DNA from: JAOPZW01 sp963707695
GTDB lineage: Bacteria > Actinomycetota > Thermoleophilia > Solirubrobacterales > Solirubrobacteraceae
Length of the DNA stretch: 64,000 nt
Reading direction: 5' to 3'
Assembly (NCBI GenBank): GCA_963707695.1
Contig: CAVPQY010000006.1
Coordinates: forward strand, 62,001 to 126,000
The first letter of the stretch is position 1; every line of letters starts with the position of its first letter. The translations under genes and the position numbers were made by a program. The notes under the pieces are model-generated. The model had not been told where the DNA came from. It ran no database searches and saw only the letters and a list, made by a program, of their open reading frames with translations. This document shows positions 33,722-42,826 of the stretch, in pieces.

Positions 33722-33773
33722 TATGGAATGCCGTCAAGCTCATGCCGAAGACCCGGCGATACGATCGAACTTG

Positions 33774-34520
33774 ATGGCCGAGCCCGCACGTCGTCCCCAA
33801 GACGCCGCTCCGGCTCCCGGGAGCCCGGCCTGGTGGAGCGCGCGGGCGGTGCCGCCGCCTGAACGTGGGCGAGGCCGGCCGCCCCGGAGCTTCGAGAACA
33901 TCGTCTCCGTCGCCGCCGACCTTGTCGACGAGTTCGGAGTCGACGGCGTGAACATGCGGCTGCTGGCCGAACGGCTGGAAACCGGGACGGCCACCCTCTA
34001 CCGCCATGTGAACGGCAAGGACGAGCTGATGGTCTACGTGCTCGACTCGCGGATGGGCGAGATCGTGAGCGCCTACGACGCATCGGCGGCTCGCCCGAGA
34101 ACCTGGCGGGAGGCGCTTGAGCAGATCGCGTTCGCGTATCGCCGGTTCCTCGTCGCCCATCCCAATGTGCTTCCGCTCCTCGTCGGTCGGCTGCCGGTCG
34201 GGCCGCACGCACTGACCATCCGGGAGCGCAGCCTCGCCGCGCTCACCGAGCGCGGCTTCTCCCAGGAACTGGCGGCTCGGGCGTTCACGACGCTTCTGCA
34301 ATACGTCGTCGGCTCTGCCGTGACGCAGGCCGGCTCTCCCGCTCCCGACGAGGCGGCCGCGATCCGGGGCTACTACCGGTCCCTGGACGCTGCCGCGTAT
34401 CCGCACGTCGCAGCGGCAGCCGAGGCGCTCACGCGCACGCCGGTCGAGGCGGGGTTCGTCGAGGGCCTGGAGATCGTGCTCGATGGCATCGATCGCATCC
34501 GCCGGCGCAGCGCGCGTTAG
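33774..34520 (+). CDS. TetR-family regulator (TetR_C-like)
   Basis: 248-residue repressor. A Pro-rich 35-residue leader precedes the HTH (VNMRLLAERLETGTATLYRHV, about 60-80), whose wording and the long C-terminal domain match the tetracycline-repressor-like subgroup. ATG at 33774; an upstream ATG at 33723 lies against the operator and is less likely. It probably represses the divergent small ORF-DUF4267-cupin group through the dyad at 33701. Last gene of the possible tRNA-Pro insertion. The 261 bp after it, to 34781, hold the candidate att repeat and no gene. Confidence 0.88.
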   Translation: MAEPARRPQDAAPAPGSPAWWSARAVPPPERGRGRPPRSFENIVSVAADLVDEFGVDGVNMRLLAERLETGTATLYRHVNGKDELMVYVLDSRMGEIVSAYDASAARPRTWREALEQIAFAYRRFLVAHPNVLPLLVGRLPVGPHALTIRERSLAALTERGFSQELAARAFTTLLQYVVGSAVTQAGSPAPDEAAAIRGYYRSLDAAAYPHVAAAAEALTRTPVEAGFVEGLEIVLDGIDRIRRRSAR

Positions 34521-34646
34521 CCGGCCGGCGTCGCGCGCGGGCGCTCCCCAGGTGGATGCTGCGGCGTCCGAAGCAGACGATCTGGCAGCGGGTCGGGCCG
34601 AAGCGAAGCAGATCCGAACCAGCGACCAGGACTTGCAGGGGATCGA

Positions 34647-34659
34647 CCTGTCTCCCCGA
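34647..34659 (+). repeat. Second copy of the tRNA-Pro 3' end
   Basis: CCTGTCTCCCCGA, identical to 32174-32186. Preceded at the same spacing by GCAGG, so a T-arm-like stem is retained around a different 7-nt loop (GGATCGA). Candidate attR of the cupin/DUF4267/TetR segment. Confidence 0.42.
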
Positions 34660-34781
34660 CCTGGGAAGGCCCCGCTCAGCCGGTGCTTTCGCGTGTCCGG
34701 GTGCAGGCTCCGGGCAGACGCGGACATCGCCGCTCAGCGCAGGCTTTGATCGCACGGAATGCTGCGGTCTACGCTGCGCCC

Positions 34782-35021
34782 ATGTCCGATGGGCGGGATG
34801 ATCGGGCGCGGGCCCGTGACGTCGCGGCGGCCAGGCGGGACATCGACGCGGCCGTCCGGGACGGCCTCGTGGAGGACTTCCTGATGTCCGAGCGCGAGGT
34901 GGATGCGCGCCGGGCTGCGCGGGAGGATCGTGAGGCGGCTGCGGCGGATCGTCTCGAGGCGGCTGCGGATCGTCGTGCGGCTGCCGAGGCGCGGGACGCT
35001 TCGCGTCGCAGCGGCGAATGA
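34782..35021 (+). CDS. Small RD-repeat helical protein
   Basis: 79 residues, almost entirely Arg, Asp, Ala and Glu in heptad-like RDxxA(A)xR units. This is the pattern seen as coiled-coil linkers ahead of output domains in some actinobacterial signalling proteins (known trend, not a match made here). No output domain follows, so it is a free-standing coiled coil or a truncated relative. ATG at 34782. The 168 bp after it, to 35189, carry nothing recognisable. Confidence 0.5.
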   Translation: MSDGRDDRARARDVAAARRDIDAAVRDGLVEDFLMSEREVDARRAAREDREAAAADRLEAAADRRAAAEARDASRRSGE

Positions 35022-35189
35022 GGGCGAGGACGACGAGGCAGCGCCTCGGCGACCCCCCAGGGCGCTGAGGACGGCCGGGCGCTGCTCGATCCGCCCGTGC
35101 TGCTCCGAGCGCGTGGCGTCCCAACACCGCGCCGGCACAGGCACCACGTGCAGGTTCCGCGCGCGCCCGCTACGAGTGGGCCGAGCGGC

Positions 35190-35393
35190 TCATGGCCCTT
35201 GACCGCTTCGGGCGCCAGGTGCCCACAGCGCGACCGTGGCGATCACCACGAGGGCCATCACGACGATGCTGGTGTACTGCGCGTCCTGGTCGAGGATGTC
35301 CCACACGACCAGGCCCAGAGCCGCGAGCGAGGCGAGCCAGTAGACCGCCTGACGCCACGGCGGCAGGGTGCGCAGGTGCGTGAGCCAGCTCAT
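35190..35393 (-). CDS. Small two-helix membrane protein
   Basis: 67 residues with helices at about 16-33 and 43-59 separated by the acidic loop WDILDQDAQY. No family recognised. ATG start without a strong ribosome site. It lies 122 bp downstream of the MmpL-type gene on the same strand, so it may be a small accessory of that exporter, but there is no direct evidence. Confidence 0.55.
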   Translation of the reverse strand: MSWLTHLRTLPPWRQAVYWLASLAALGLVVWDILDQDAQYTSIVVMALVVIATVALWAPGARSGQGP

Positions 35394-35515
35394 CGGTTCT
35401 GCGCCCGCGACCGTACGCGCGTCCACCGCAGGACGCAACCGTTCCCGCCTCCCGTGCAGCGGCGAGGACCGACGACCCCGCACGCCGCTCCGAGACGCCC
35501 GGGGGCGGGCCGGTG

Positions 35516-38500
35516 CTAGCCGCTGGTCGAGCGCAGGTGGCTGGCGTCGCGCGCGAAGATCGCGCCTTCGGTGTCCAGGAGCGGCAGCTTCTCGTCGAGC
35601 CACGTCGGCAGCCACCAGGTGCGGTCGCCGGCCAGCTTCATGATCGAGGGCAGCAGCCCGAGGCGGACGATCGTCGCGTCGATCAGCACCGCGGTCGCGA
35701 GGCCGATCCCGAGCTGCTGGATCAGGGAGAAGCTCGAGAGCGCGAAGGCGACGAAGACGGCGACCATGATCGCCGCGGCGCCCGTGACCACCAGCGCGGT
35801 CTTCGCGATGCCGAACTCCACGGCCGAGACGTGCGACTGGGTGCGCACGTACTCCTCGCGCATCCGCGTGAGGAGGAAGACCTGGTAGTCGATCGACAGC
35901 GCGAAGGTGACGACGAAGATCGCGGTCACCGTGACGACGTCGAGCTTGCCGGCGCCCCCCAGTGGCGGGGCGTCGCCGACGAAGAGCAGCGTGAGCAGAC
36001 CGAACGCGGCCGACACGGTGAGCAGGTTGAGCGCGACCGAGATCGCCGGCAGCACCAGCGAGCGCAGGATCGGGACCAGCGCCAGGTACGTCACCAGGCA
36101 GATCGCGAAGATCAGCACCGGGATCCGCGCGCGGTTCACGCGCGCGAAGTCGGTCAGCTCGGGCGCGCTCCCGCCGACCGGGGCATCGATGCCCGTCGTC
36201 CGCTCGAAGCGGTGCGTCAGCGCCCGCACGTCGTCGACGATCTGGTCCTGGCGGGGGTCGTTGGTCGGGACGTCGGGCATCACCAGGATGCGCGCCTTGC
36301 GGCCGCCGTTGACGCTGTCGACGAGCCCGGCGATCGCCGTGCGCTGGTCGATGGGCGCGCCGTCGAGCCCCGCGACGATCAGGTAGCCCGAGCCGAAGAA
36401 CCCGGGGGACTGCTGCTCGATCGCCCGCAGGCTGCGCAGCGGCGAGAACGGGCCACGGCGCTCCCGCAGCTGGTGGCGGACGGCGCCGATCCTCGTCGAG
36501 GCAGCGCCGAGGCCCCGCTGGAGCTCGAGCAGCAGCGGGCCCGCCCGCGCGCCGTTCGCGTCGAGCAGCACGCCGCCGGTCGCCAGCAGGGACTGCGCGC
36601 CGCCCGCCAGGCCGTCCAGCTGCGGCTGGACCGCAGCGATGCCGTCCCGCGCCTGCCCGAGGGCGGCGGCGAGCTCCTGCTGACCGCCCGCGACGGTGCT
36701 CAGGCCGGGGTCCACGAGGCGCCCGGCGCCGTCGGCGACCTGCTCCATCACGTCGGCCAGCTGCCCGGCCTGGCGCACGGCCGCGTCGACCTGCCTGCCC
36801 GCCGCCTCGGCCAGGACGAGCTGGCCGGCCAGCGAGCTGTCCAGCCCCGGGAACGCACCGGGCTGGGTGAGGTCGCCGGTGCCGGCCACGGCCGAGAGCG
36901 CGGCGGTGAGGTGCTCCCGCGCCTCCAGGACCGACGGGTCCGAGCTCCCGGCGCGGTCGAGCGCGGCCAGCGCGGCCTCCAGCTCGTGCTGCGCCGTCTG
37001 GATCGGGATCCGCAGGAGGCCGAGCCGCGCCTGGGCGTCGCGCAGGGCGCTCTGCCCGGTCACGATCGTCGGCATCATGCCGTCGACCTGCGCGCGGATC
37101 TCGCTCAGCCCGTCCGCGAGCAGCCGCGCCTTCGCGCCGAGCGTCCGCGTTCCCGCGGCGAGATCGCTCGCGCCGCCCTCCGCCGCCGACAACCCGCGCT
37201 TGAGCCGGTCCACGTCGCCGGTGCGGCTGCTCGCGGCAGCCAGCATGTCCTCCCCCGACGCGAGCAGGCGGTCCGCCTCGCCGAGGCCCTGGTTGACCTC
37301 GCCCGCCTGCCGGCGCGCCTCCCGCTGCGCGCGGCGGAGCCGTCGCGATCGCGTCGCGAGCTCGCTCTCGGCGGAGGCGAGGTCGCGGCGTGAGCGACCG
37401 AGCTGCCTGGGCGCGTTCCGCACCTCGGCGGTCGCGTCGGCGATGAGCCCGGGGCCCGTGACGGCCCGGATCAGCGGCAGCTCCGCGATCTGCCGCTCGA
37501 GGCGCGAGATCGCCGCGAGCCGACGGGGCTCGAGCAGCGTGCCGCGCGACGCCGAGAGCGCGATGTCGATCTCGGGTCCGAAGTGCGCCTTGCGCAGCGC
37601 CGTGAAGGCGGCGAGCCCGGCGCTGTCCTTCGGCAGCACCCGCGGGTCGGCCGGCGTCGTCTCGATGCCGAGCACCGGGGACGCCAGCGCCAGCAGCAGC
37701 GCCGCCAGGAGGCCCACCGCCAGCACGGCGCGACGGGTCACGCGGGCGACGATCCGGGAGATCGTGCCCCCGTCGTCCCGCGGGGCCTTGCCGAGCTGCC
37801 ACCGGTTGATCCGGTGCCCGAGCAGGCTCGTCGCCGCCGGCGCCACGAGGATCGCGCCGAGCATGCTGAGGACCGTCACGACGCCCATGCCGAGGGCCAT
37901 CGACAGCAGCACCGTGCCCGGCGACAGGAGGAACGCGACGGCGGTGATGGCCAGCAGCACGAGGCCGGCGAAGGTCGCGGTCCGTCCTGCCGTGTTCGCC
38001 GCGATCGAGGCCGCCTGCCTGGGCGCGTTGCCCTCGGAGAGGCTCGTGCGGAAGCGGGTGACGATCAGCAGCGAGTAGTCGACCCCCAGCGCCAGGCCGA
38101 GCATCGACGCCGAGCTGAGGGCGACCGCGTCGACGTCGGTGACCTCCAGGATCACGGAGATGAGCCCGAAGCCGGTGACCACGGTGCCCGCGGCGATGAG
38201 CAGCGGGACGGCCGCGGCGACGGGCGTGCGGAACACGAGCAGCAGGACGAGGATCAGGATCGGCGCCGCGATCAGCTCGCCCTTGTGCAGCGCCTCGATC
38301 GAGGACTCGTTCACCTCGCTGCCGAGCGAGGGGATCCCGGCGAGGTGCGCGCGGACCGGCGACCGCACGTGGGCCCGGACGAAGTCCTCGAACGGCCCGA
38401 TGACGGTGGTGATGTTGCCGCCGGGCGGGATCCGCAGGTCGATGCTGATGGCCGCCTCGCCGGGGCTCGGCCGCAGGGACCGCACCTGCTCGGCCGCGGG

Positions 38501-38800
38501 CTTCCACGGCGAGATCGCGCGGGTCCCGGGGTGGCGCTGGAGCGCGTCCGCGAGCGCCGGGCCCTGGCGGTCGATCTCGGCCCCGGGCCCCGTCAGCAGG
38601 ACGACCAGCGACTCGTTGAAGCTGCCCTCGCGGAGGTCGCGCCAGTCCGTCGACTCCGTACCGGGGACGAACAGCAGCGACGGCTGCACCTTGTCCTCGA
38701 CGCCGCGGCCGATGAGCGCGAACGCCGCGACGACGATCACCCAGCCCACGAGCACCGCCACGGCGTGCCGGACCGCGAAGCGGGCGATCGGGGTGATCAA
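35516..38800 (-). CDS. MMPL/RND-family membrane transporter
   Basis: 1094-residue exporter of the MMPL family, likely using proton motive force to move lipids or hydrophobic compounds outward. Twelve-helix duplicated layout: TM1 near residue 10-30, an external domain, then TM2-6 with GLALGVDYSLLIVTRFR. A very long extracytoplasmic coiled-coil region (about 420-760) follows, and a second TM set with FALSIDYQVFLLTRMREEY. The start is a TTG at 38800 behind GACGAGGGACG; no ATG or GTG precedes the first helix. The central coiled coil is much longer than in minimal MMPL proteins. Divergent from a Crp/Fnr gene. Confidence 0.9.
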   Translation of the reverse strand: MITPIARFAVRHAVAVLVGWVIVVAAFALIGRGVEDKVQPSLLFVPGTESTDWRDLREGSFNESLVVLLTGPGAEIDRQGPALADALQRHPGTRAISPWKPAAEQVRSLRPSPGEAAISIDLRIPPGGNITTVIGPFEDFVRAHVRSPVRAHLAGIPSLGSEVNESSIEALHKGELIAAPILILVLLLVFRTPVAAAVPLLIAAGTVVTGFGLISVILEVTDVDAVALSSASMLGLALGVDYSLLIVTRFRTSLSEGNAPRQAASIAANTAGRTATFAGLVLLAITAVAFLLSPGTVLLSMALGMGVVTVLSMLGAILVAPAATSLLGHRINRWQLGKAPRDDGGTISRIVARVTRRAVLAVGLLAALLLALASPVLGIETTPADPRVLPKDSAGLAAFTALRKAHFGPEIDIALSASRGTLLEPRRLAAISRLERQIAELPLIRAVTGPGLIADATAEVRNAPRQLGRSRRDLASAESELATRSRRLRRAQREARRQAGEVNQGLGEADRLLASGEDMLAAASSRTGDVDRLKRGLSAAEGGASDLAAGTRTLGAKARLLADGLSEIRAQVDGMMPTIVTGQSALRDAQARLGLLRIPIQTAQHELEAALAALDRAGSSDPSVLEAREHLTAALSAVAGTGDLTQPGAFPGLDSSLAGQLVLAEAAGRQVDAAVRQAGQLADVMEQVADGAGRLVDPGLSTVAGGQQELAAALGQARDGIAAVQPQLDGLAGGAQSLLATGGVLLDANGARAGPLLLELQRGLGAASTRIGAVRHQLRERRGPFSPLRSLRAIEQQSPGFFGSGYLIVAGLDGAPIDQRTAIAGLVDSVNGGRKARILVMPDVPTNDPRQDQIVDDVRALTHRFERTTGIDAPVGGSAPELTDFARVNRARIPVLIFAICLVTYLALVPILRSLVLPAISVALNLLTVSAAFGLLTLLFVGDAPPLGGAGKLDVVTVTAIFVVTFALSIDYQVFLLTRMREEYVRTQSHVSAVEFGIAKTALVVTGAAAIMVAVFVAFALSSFSLIQQLGIGLATAVLIDATIVRLGLLPSIMKLAGDRTWWLPTWLDEKLPLLDTEGAIFARDASHLRSTSG

Positions 38801-38956
38801 CCGTCGTCCCTCGTCCCTCGTCGGTCGGTGCCCAGGGCCACCGGTGTCGCTCCGTCGTTCGCCGGTGGCCCGAAGTGGCCCGCGCCCGCACGACCCTAAC
38901 CCGCGGCCGCGGCGGCGACAACGCGGGTAGGATCGCGCCGGAAGGGATTCGCCAGC

Positions 38957-39655
38957 TTGAGCCTCCCGCACGACACGGTCGTCGCCCTGCTCGACGAGCT
39001 CGACTTGTTCGCGTCGCTCGATGACGACGAGATCGAGGCGCTCGCCCGCAAGGTGGACACCGTCAGCTGGGAGGCGGGCACGACCATCTTCGAGGAGGGT
39101 GACCCGGGCGACGTCGGCTACGTCATCCACAGCGGGCGCGTCAAGGTGATGCGGCGCCTCGTCGACGGCCAGCCGATCGCGCTCGCCCAGCTCGGGCACG
39201 GCGGCCTCGTCGGCGAGCTGGCGCTGCTGGCGGCGCCCCGCCGCTCGGCGACGCTGCAGGCGGTCGACGGCACGACCGCGATCGCGATCTCCCGCGAGGA
39301 CCTGCTGGCGATCCTGCACGGCAACGCCGACGCCGCGATCAGCATGGCCGTCCACGTCGCCGGCCTGCTCCAGCGCACGGAGGACCGTCGCTTCGCGAGC
39401 GCGACCTCGACCGTCAACGGCCGCATCCTCGCGACGCTGCTCGCCCAGGTCGAGGCGCGCCAGCAAGGTGGCCACGGCGGCGAGGAGGACATCGAGCTCG
39501 TCGGGAGCCCGAGCGACCTCGCGCGGCTCGCCGGGGCGCAGAAGGACGACACCGCACGCGTGCTGCACTGGCTCGAGAACGAGGGCTTGATCCGCCTCAA
39601 GCGCGGCCGCATCATCGTCCACTCGCCCACGGCGCTGAGGGGGCATCTCGGCTGA
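38957..39655 (+). CDS. Crp/Fnr-family transcriptional regulator
   Basis: 232 residues: N-terminal cyclic-nucleotide-binding-like beta-roll (FEEGDPGDVGYVIHSGRVKV and GHGGLVGELALLAAPRRSATL, about 45-95), dimer helix, and C-terminal winged HTH (DLARLAGAQKDDTARVLHWLENEGLIRLKRGRI). The phosphate-binding cassette keeps GELALL but has PRRSA, close to cAMP-binding forms; no Fnr-type cysteines, so it is not an oxygen sensor of the Fnr type. TTG start. Divergent from the MMPL exporter, 156 bp apart. Confidence 0.9.
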   Translation: MSLPHDTVVALLDELDLFASLDDDEIEALARKVDTVSWEAGTTIFEEGDPGDVGYVIHSGRVKVMRRLVDGQPIALAQLGHGGLVGELALLAAPRRSATLQAVDGTTAIAISREDLLAILHGNADAAISMAVHVAGLLQRTEDRRFASATSTVNGRILATLLAQVEARQQGGHGGEEDIELVGSPSDLARLAGAQKDDTARVLHWLENEGLIRLKRGRIIVHSPTALRGHLG

Positions 39656-39666
39656 GTCGGTGCGTC

Positions 39667-40494
39667 GTGACCGGTTCGGCCTGGCTCGTGCTGACGCTGT
39701 CCCTGGGCGCCGACGCCGTCGCGCAGCAGGCGGGGCCGATCGCGCTCGAGCCGCGCGTCGCAGGCCAGGCGACGGCGCTGCTGGTCGACGTCGGCGCATC
39801 GGCGCTGTCGTCGGGCGGCCGGTCGGCGGAGGCGATCACGTTCGCGCTGCCGCGCGGCATGCGCGTCGACAGCACGGCGCGCGCGCGGCTCTGCACGCGC
39901 GACGAGGCGGCGCGCGCGGCCTGCCCGAAGCGGACGCGCATCGGCTTCGGCCGCGCCATCGTGACCGTGCGCGACTACGCGTGGTGGGGCGGGCAGGCGG
40001 AGCTGACGTGGTCGCTGACCGCCTCCCTGGGGCCGCCGCGCCGGCGGGGGGACGCGGCCTCCGTCGTCGTGACGGGCAAGCTCCTGGGCCTCGACAGCGT
40101 CGCCGCGTTCCTGGGACCGGCCCTCGGCGCCGAGGTGCCGGGCACGGTGACCGCCGTCGGCCGGCTCGTCCCCCGGCGATCCGGCGCGTACGGCGTCGAG
40201 CTGCGCTTCGCGAAGCTGCCCGTCGGGCTCGGCCCGGGCCCGCCGCTCACCGCCACCCCGACGCGGCTGGAGCTCGCGCTGAGTGCGGTCCGGCGCACCC
40301 GCGAGCCCTTCGTCCGGCGCATCGAGGTCACGACCCTCGACGGCACCGAGGTCCGGAAGGTCAAGGACCACCGGTTGATCGGTCACCACCTGCTGCGTGC
40401 GCCGCGGACCTGCCGCGGCTCCTGGGCGTCCGAGCTGCGCGTCGGCTTCCCCGCCGGCGTGAAGCGCATCGCGAGCCGCATCGCCTGCGCGTAG
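39667..40494 (+). CDS. Secreted protein of unknown function
   Basis: 275 residues, GTG start, 11 bp after the Crp/Fnr stop. A weak signal-peptide-like N-terminus (SAWLVLTLSLGADAVA) precedes a beta-rich domain. Features: ALPRGMRVDS, then C..DEAARAACPKRTRIGFGRA, a cysteine-containing block that recurs in exported proteins of this actinobacterial group, and a last Cys pair near the C-terminus (CRGSW, RIACA). No enzyme signature. Probably exported; coupling to the regulator is inferred only from spacing. Confidence 0.65.
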   Translation: MTGSAWLVLTLSLGADAVAQQAGPIALEPRVAGQATALLVDVGASALSSGGRSAEAITFALPRGMRVDSTARARLCTRDEAARAACPKRTRIGFGRAIVTVRDYAWWGGQAELTWSLTASLGPPRRRGDAASVVVTGKLLGLDSVAAFLGPALGAEVPGTVTAVGRLVPRRSGAYGVELRFAKLPVGLGPGPPLTATPTRLELALSAVRRTREPFVRRIEVTTLDGTEVRKVKDHRLIGHHLLRAPRTCRGSWASELRVGFPAGVKRIASRIACA

Positions 40495-40624
40495 CGCGCC
40501 GTCGTGGCCGCGAACGCTCGCTTGCAGGCGCCGGCGCCCGGCCGGCCGATGGACCCACCACCGCTAGCATGCGGCGCTTCCGAGCCCGCCCGCTCGTCCC
40601 TCCGCCCGCGAAGAACCCGAGGAC

Positions 40625-41326
40625 ATGACCGACGAACGAGACGCAGATCAGACGCAGGGAGGCGCGGAGCTCCAGGCTCGTCAGGGAGAGGCGACGGTCG
40701 CCGCGCTCGCGTCCGCGGACGACGCCGCGACGACCCACTCGCGGCGGCGCGATCCCGCGACCACCCTGGCGGGGTGCCAGAGGGTCCTGATCCTCGGGCG
40801 GACGGGCTCGGGGAAGACCACGCTCGCCCGCGAGGTCGCCGCGGCCCTCGGGGTGCCCCACGTCGAGCTCGACTCGCTCTACTTCGGCCCGGACTTCAGT
40901 CGCGCGCCCCTGCCCGTGCTCCGCGAGCGGACGAGCGCGGCGATCGCCGGGGACCGGTGGGTCACCGACGGCAACAAGCGGGCCGTGCGCGACCTGGTCT
41001 GGCCGCGGGCGGACACGATCATCTGGCTCGACTACCCGGTCTACGTGAGCCTGTGGCGCCTCGCCAAGCGCGCGCGCAGCCGCACGTCGGCCCTCAGCGC
41101 CCAGGCCGCCGAGAGCGGGCGCAGGACCGGGCTGCCCCGGCAGATGCTGGCCGCCGCGAAGGGCGTGCTGACGGCGCTGAAGTCCCACCGGGGACAGCGC
41201 CAGGAGTACCCGCGGCTGTTCGCGCAGCCGGCGAACCAGCACCTCGCGGTGGCACGCCTGCGGTCCCCGCGCGCGACGCGTCAGTGGATCGCCCGCGTCA
41301 CCGACGCGGCCCGCACGTCGTCGTAG
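40625..41326 (+). CDS. P-loop kinase-like (topology-modulation/adenylate-kinase fold) protein
   Basis: 233 residues. After a ~50-residue variable N-terminus comes the Walker A loop LILGRTGSGKTTLAR, then VPHVELDSLYFGP (substrate-site strand) and DTIIWLDYPVY. This is the pattern of FlaR/topology-modulation nucleotide kinases, which phosphorylate unknown small substrates. ATG start. Convergent with the NTF2-like gene, 24 bp apart. No operon partner. Confidence 0.8.
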   Translation: MTDERDADQTQGGAELQARQGEATVAALASADDAATTHSRRRDPATTLAGCQRVLILGRTGSGKTTLAREVAAALGVPHVELDSLYFGPDFSRAPLPVLRERTSAAIAGDRWVTDGNKRAVRDLVWPRADTIIWLDYPVYVSLWRLAKRARSRTSALSAQAAESGRRTGLPRQMLAAAKGVLTALKSHRGQRQEYPRLFAQPANQHLAVARLRSPRATRQWIARVTDAARTSS

Positions 41327-41350
41327 GTCGGCGATCCCGGCGGTGCGCTC

Positions 41351-41776
41351 CTAGCGCGGCGCCGCCTTGCAGCGCTCGAGCTCCTCGTCGGCCTCCTCGC
41401 GCGTGCGATGTCCGCTGGCTCGTCTCAGACGGTCGCCCTCGAAGGAGAAGACGTAGTGCACCGTGCTCTCGGCGAACCCGACCGGCTGCGCCTGGCGGAG
41501 CGAGGCGGACACCAGGACGCAGGGGCCGTGGTCCTCGAAGGCGTACGGACGGGACTCGATGCGCTGCCCCGCGGCGTCCAGCGCCTCGAAGAACGCCGCG
41601 ATCTCCTGGCGGCCCCGCAGGATGCGGCCCTGGCCCGAGACGGGCAGCCACTCCGTGTGCTCGTCGACCAGGGGCAGCATCTGCCCGACGCCCCCGCGGT
41701 TGAAGGCGTCCCACAACGCCAGGACCCGGGCGCGCCGGATCTGGTGCGGATGCGGTCGACCAGGGCGGCTGGGCAC
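41351..41776 (-). CDS. SnoaL-like (NTF2-fold) protein
   Basis: 141 residues with an NTF2-like cone fold: ALWDAFNRGGVGQMLPLVDEH (about 20-40), WLPVSGQGRILRGRQEIAAFF and a terminal strand VHYVFSFEGDRLRRA. Similar domains act as steroid isomerase-, polyketide cyclase- or dehydratase-like enzymes, or have no catalysis; no clear catalytic pair here. GTG start at 41776. The C-terminus is a short acidic/basic helix. Confidence 0.75.
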   Translation of the reverse strand: MPSRPGRPHPHQIRRARVLALWDAFNRGGVGQMLPLVDEHTEWLPVSGQGRILRGRQEIAAFFEALDAAGQRIESRPYAFEDHGPCVLVSASLRQAQPVGFAESTVHYVFSFEGDRLRRASGHRTREEADEELERCKAAPR

Positions 41777-41821
41777 ACGGGGCTCCGGTGGCGCCGCCGA
41801 GCTCGGCGGCCGCCCGGACGC

Positions 41822-42826
41822 TCAGTCGTCGTCCCCGTGCCCCGCGCAGTCCCGCCGCGGGAGGCCGGCGACCGTGAACGGCTGCCGGCTCCCGGCGAAG
41901 TCCGCGTTGACGACGAGGTAGAGGTCGCCCGCACGGTCGACCGTCGACGGGCCGCGGAGCTCGGGGCTCGCCCGGGTGCCCTCGAGCGTCGCGCGGGTCG
42001 CGCCGCCGTGCAGCTCCAGGAACGACAGCTGCGCGGGGGTTCCCTGCACCACGACGAGGCGGCCGCGGTCGAGGAGCAGTCCGTCGCCGCCCGGCACCGT
42101 GGCGCCCTCGAGCCGGTCGATGGCGCGGATCGACGAGCGGTCGTCGCCGAGGCGGATCCGGAAGAGGCCGCCGCTGTTCGTGTCGACGACGACGAGCGTG
42201 CGGCTGCTCGTGGCGACGATGCCGTTGAGGTTGAACTCCCCCGCCTCGTACGGGATCGCGCCGACGTCCAGCGCCTGCGGAGCTCCGGCGCCCGCACGCA
42301 CCTGGGCGGCGGTGACGTGCCAGAGGGTCGGTCGGAAGGAGTCGGTGACGAACACGTCCCCCCGCCGGGTGACCACGAGGTCGTTGAGGAAGCCGCCCGT
42401 GCCGGTCTGGAAGGTCGCGAGGACCTCCTTGGTCGCGAGGTCGTACACCGTGATCGATCCGGTCATGCCCCCGGCGACGTAGAGCTTGCCGCGTCGGACC
42501 TCGAGCCCGACGGCCGCCCGCCCGGGACCACCGGCGATGAACGGCGTGACGGTGTCCTCGTCAGGCGCGCCGCGGTAGATGGCCCCATCCGCCGTGATCG
42601 AGACGTAGAACGCCCCGGATCGATGGTCGAAGGCGACGCCCTCCGGATTCCCGGCCGGGTTCGGCTGCAGGGTGAACCGCTGCGCCGCGGCCTTCCGCGC
42701 CCCGTGATCCCGGCCATGACCGACGTGGTCGTCGCCCCGGCTGCGGTCCGCCGACGCGACGGTCGCGCCGGCCGCCGACGCGACGACGGCGAGGAACGCG
42801 ACGAGCACCTTCCGAAGGCGAGGCAT
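41822..42826 (-). CDS. Secreted beta-propeller (SMP-30/NHL-like) protein
   Basis: 334 residues with an N-terminal signal peptide (VLVAFLAVVASAAGATVASA), a His/Asp-rich segment, then repeated propeller strands: NPEGVAFDHRSGAFYVS, GLEVRRGKLYVAGG, LNDLVVTRRGDVFVTDSF, LNGIVATSSRTLVVVDTNSG. About six blades can be counted. The layout resembles SMP-30/gluconolactonase and ScyD-type exported propellers; metal or substrate is unknown. ATG at 42826 with AGGAGG upstream. The 247 bp upstream show no gene. Confidence 0.8.
   Translation of the reverse strand: MPRLRKVLVAFLAVVASAAGATVASADRSRGDDHVGHGRDHGARKAAAQRFTLQPNPAGNPEGVAFDHRSGAFYVSITADGAIYRGAPDEDTVTPFIAGGPGRAAVGLEVRRGKLYVAGGMTGSITVYDLATKEVLATFQTGTGGFLNDLVVTRRGDVFVTDSFRPTLWHVTAAQVRAGAGAPQALDVGAIPYEAGEFNLNGIVATSSRTLVVVDTNSGGLFRIRLGDDRSSIRAIDRLEGATVPGGDGLLLDRGRLVVVQGTPAQLSFLELHGGATRATLEGTRASPELRGPSTVDRAGDLYLVVNADFAGSRQPFTVAGLPRRDCAGHGDDD

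Larger units (their letters stand above)
32174..34659. mobile_element. Possible 2.5 kb tRNA-Pro-bounded insertion
   Basis: Between the two 13-bp repeats lie a cupin, a DUF4267 membrane protein, a small ORF and a TetR gene, all with more A/T third positions than the flanks. No integrase. The 285-bp gap 32840-33124 holds only a short hydrophobic ORF end (leftward frame closing at 32924), possibly a gene remnant. The repeat is short, and chance 13-mers matching other tRNA ends occur elsewhere in this window, so the call is tentative. Confidence 0.42.
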
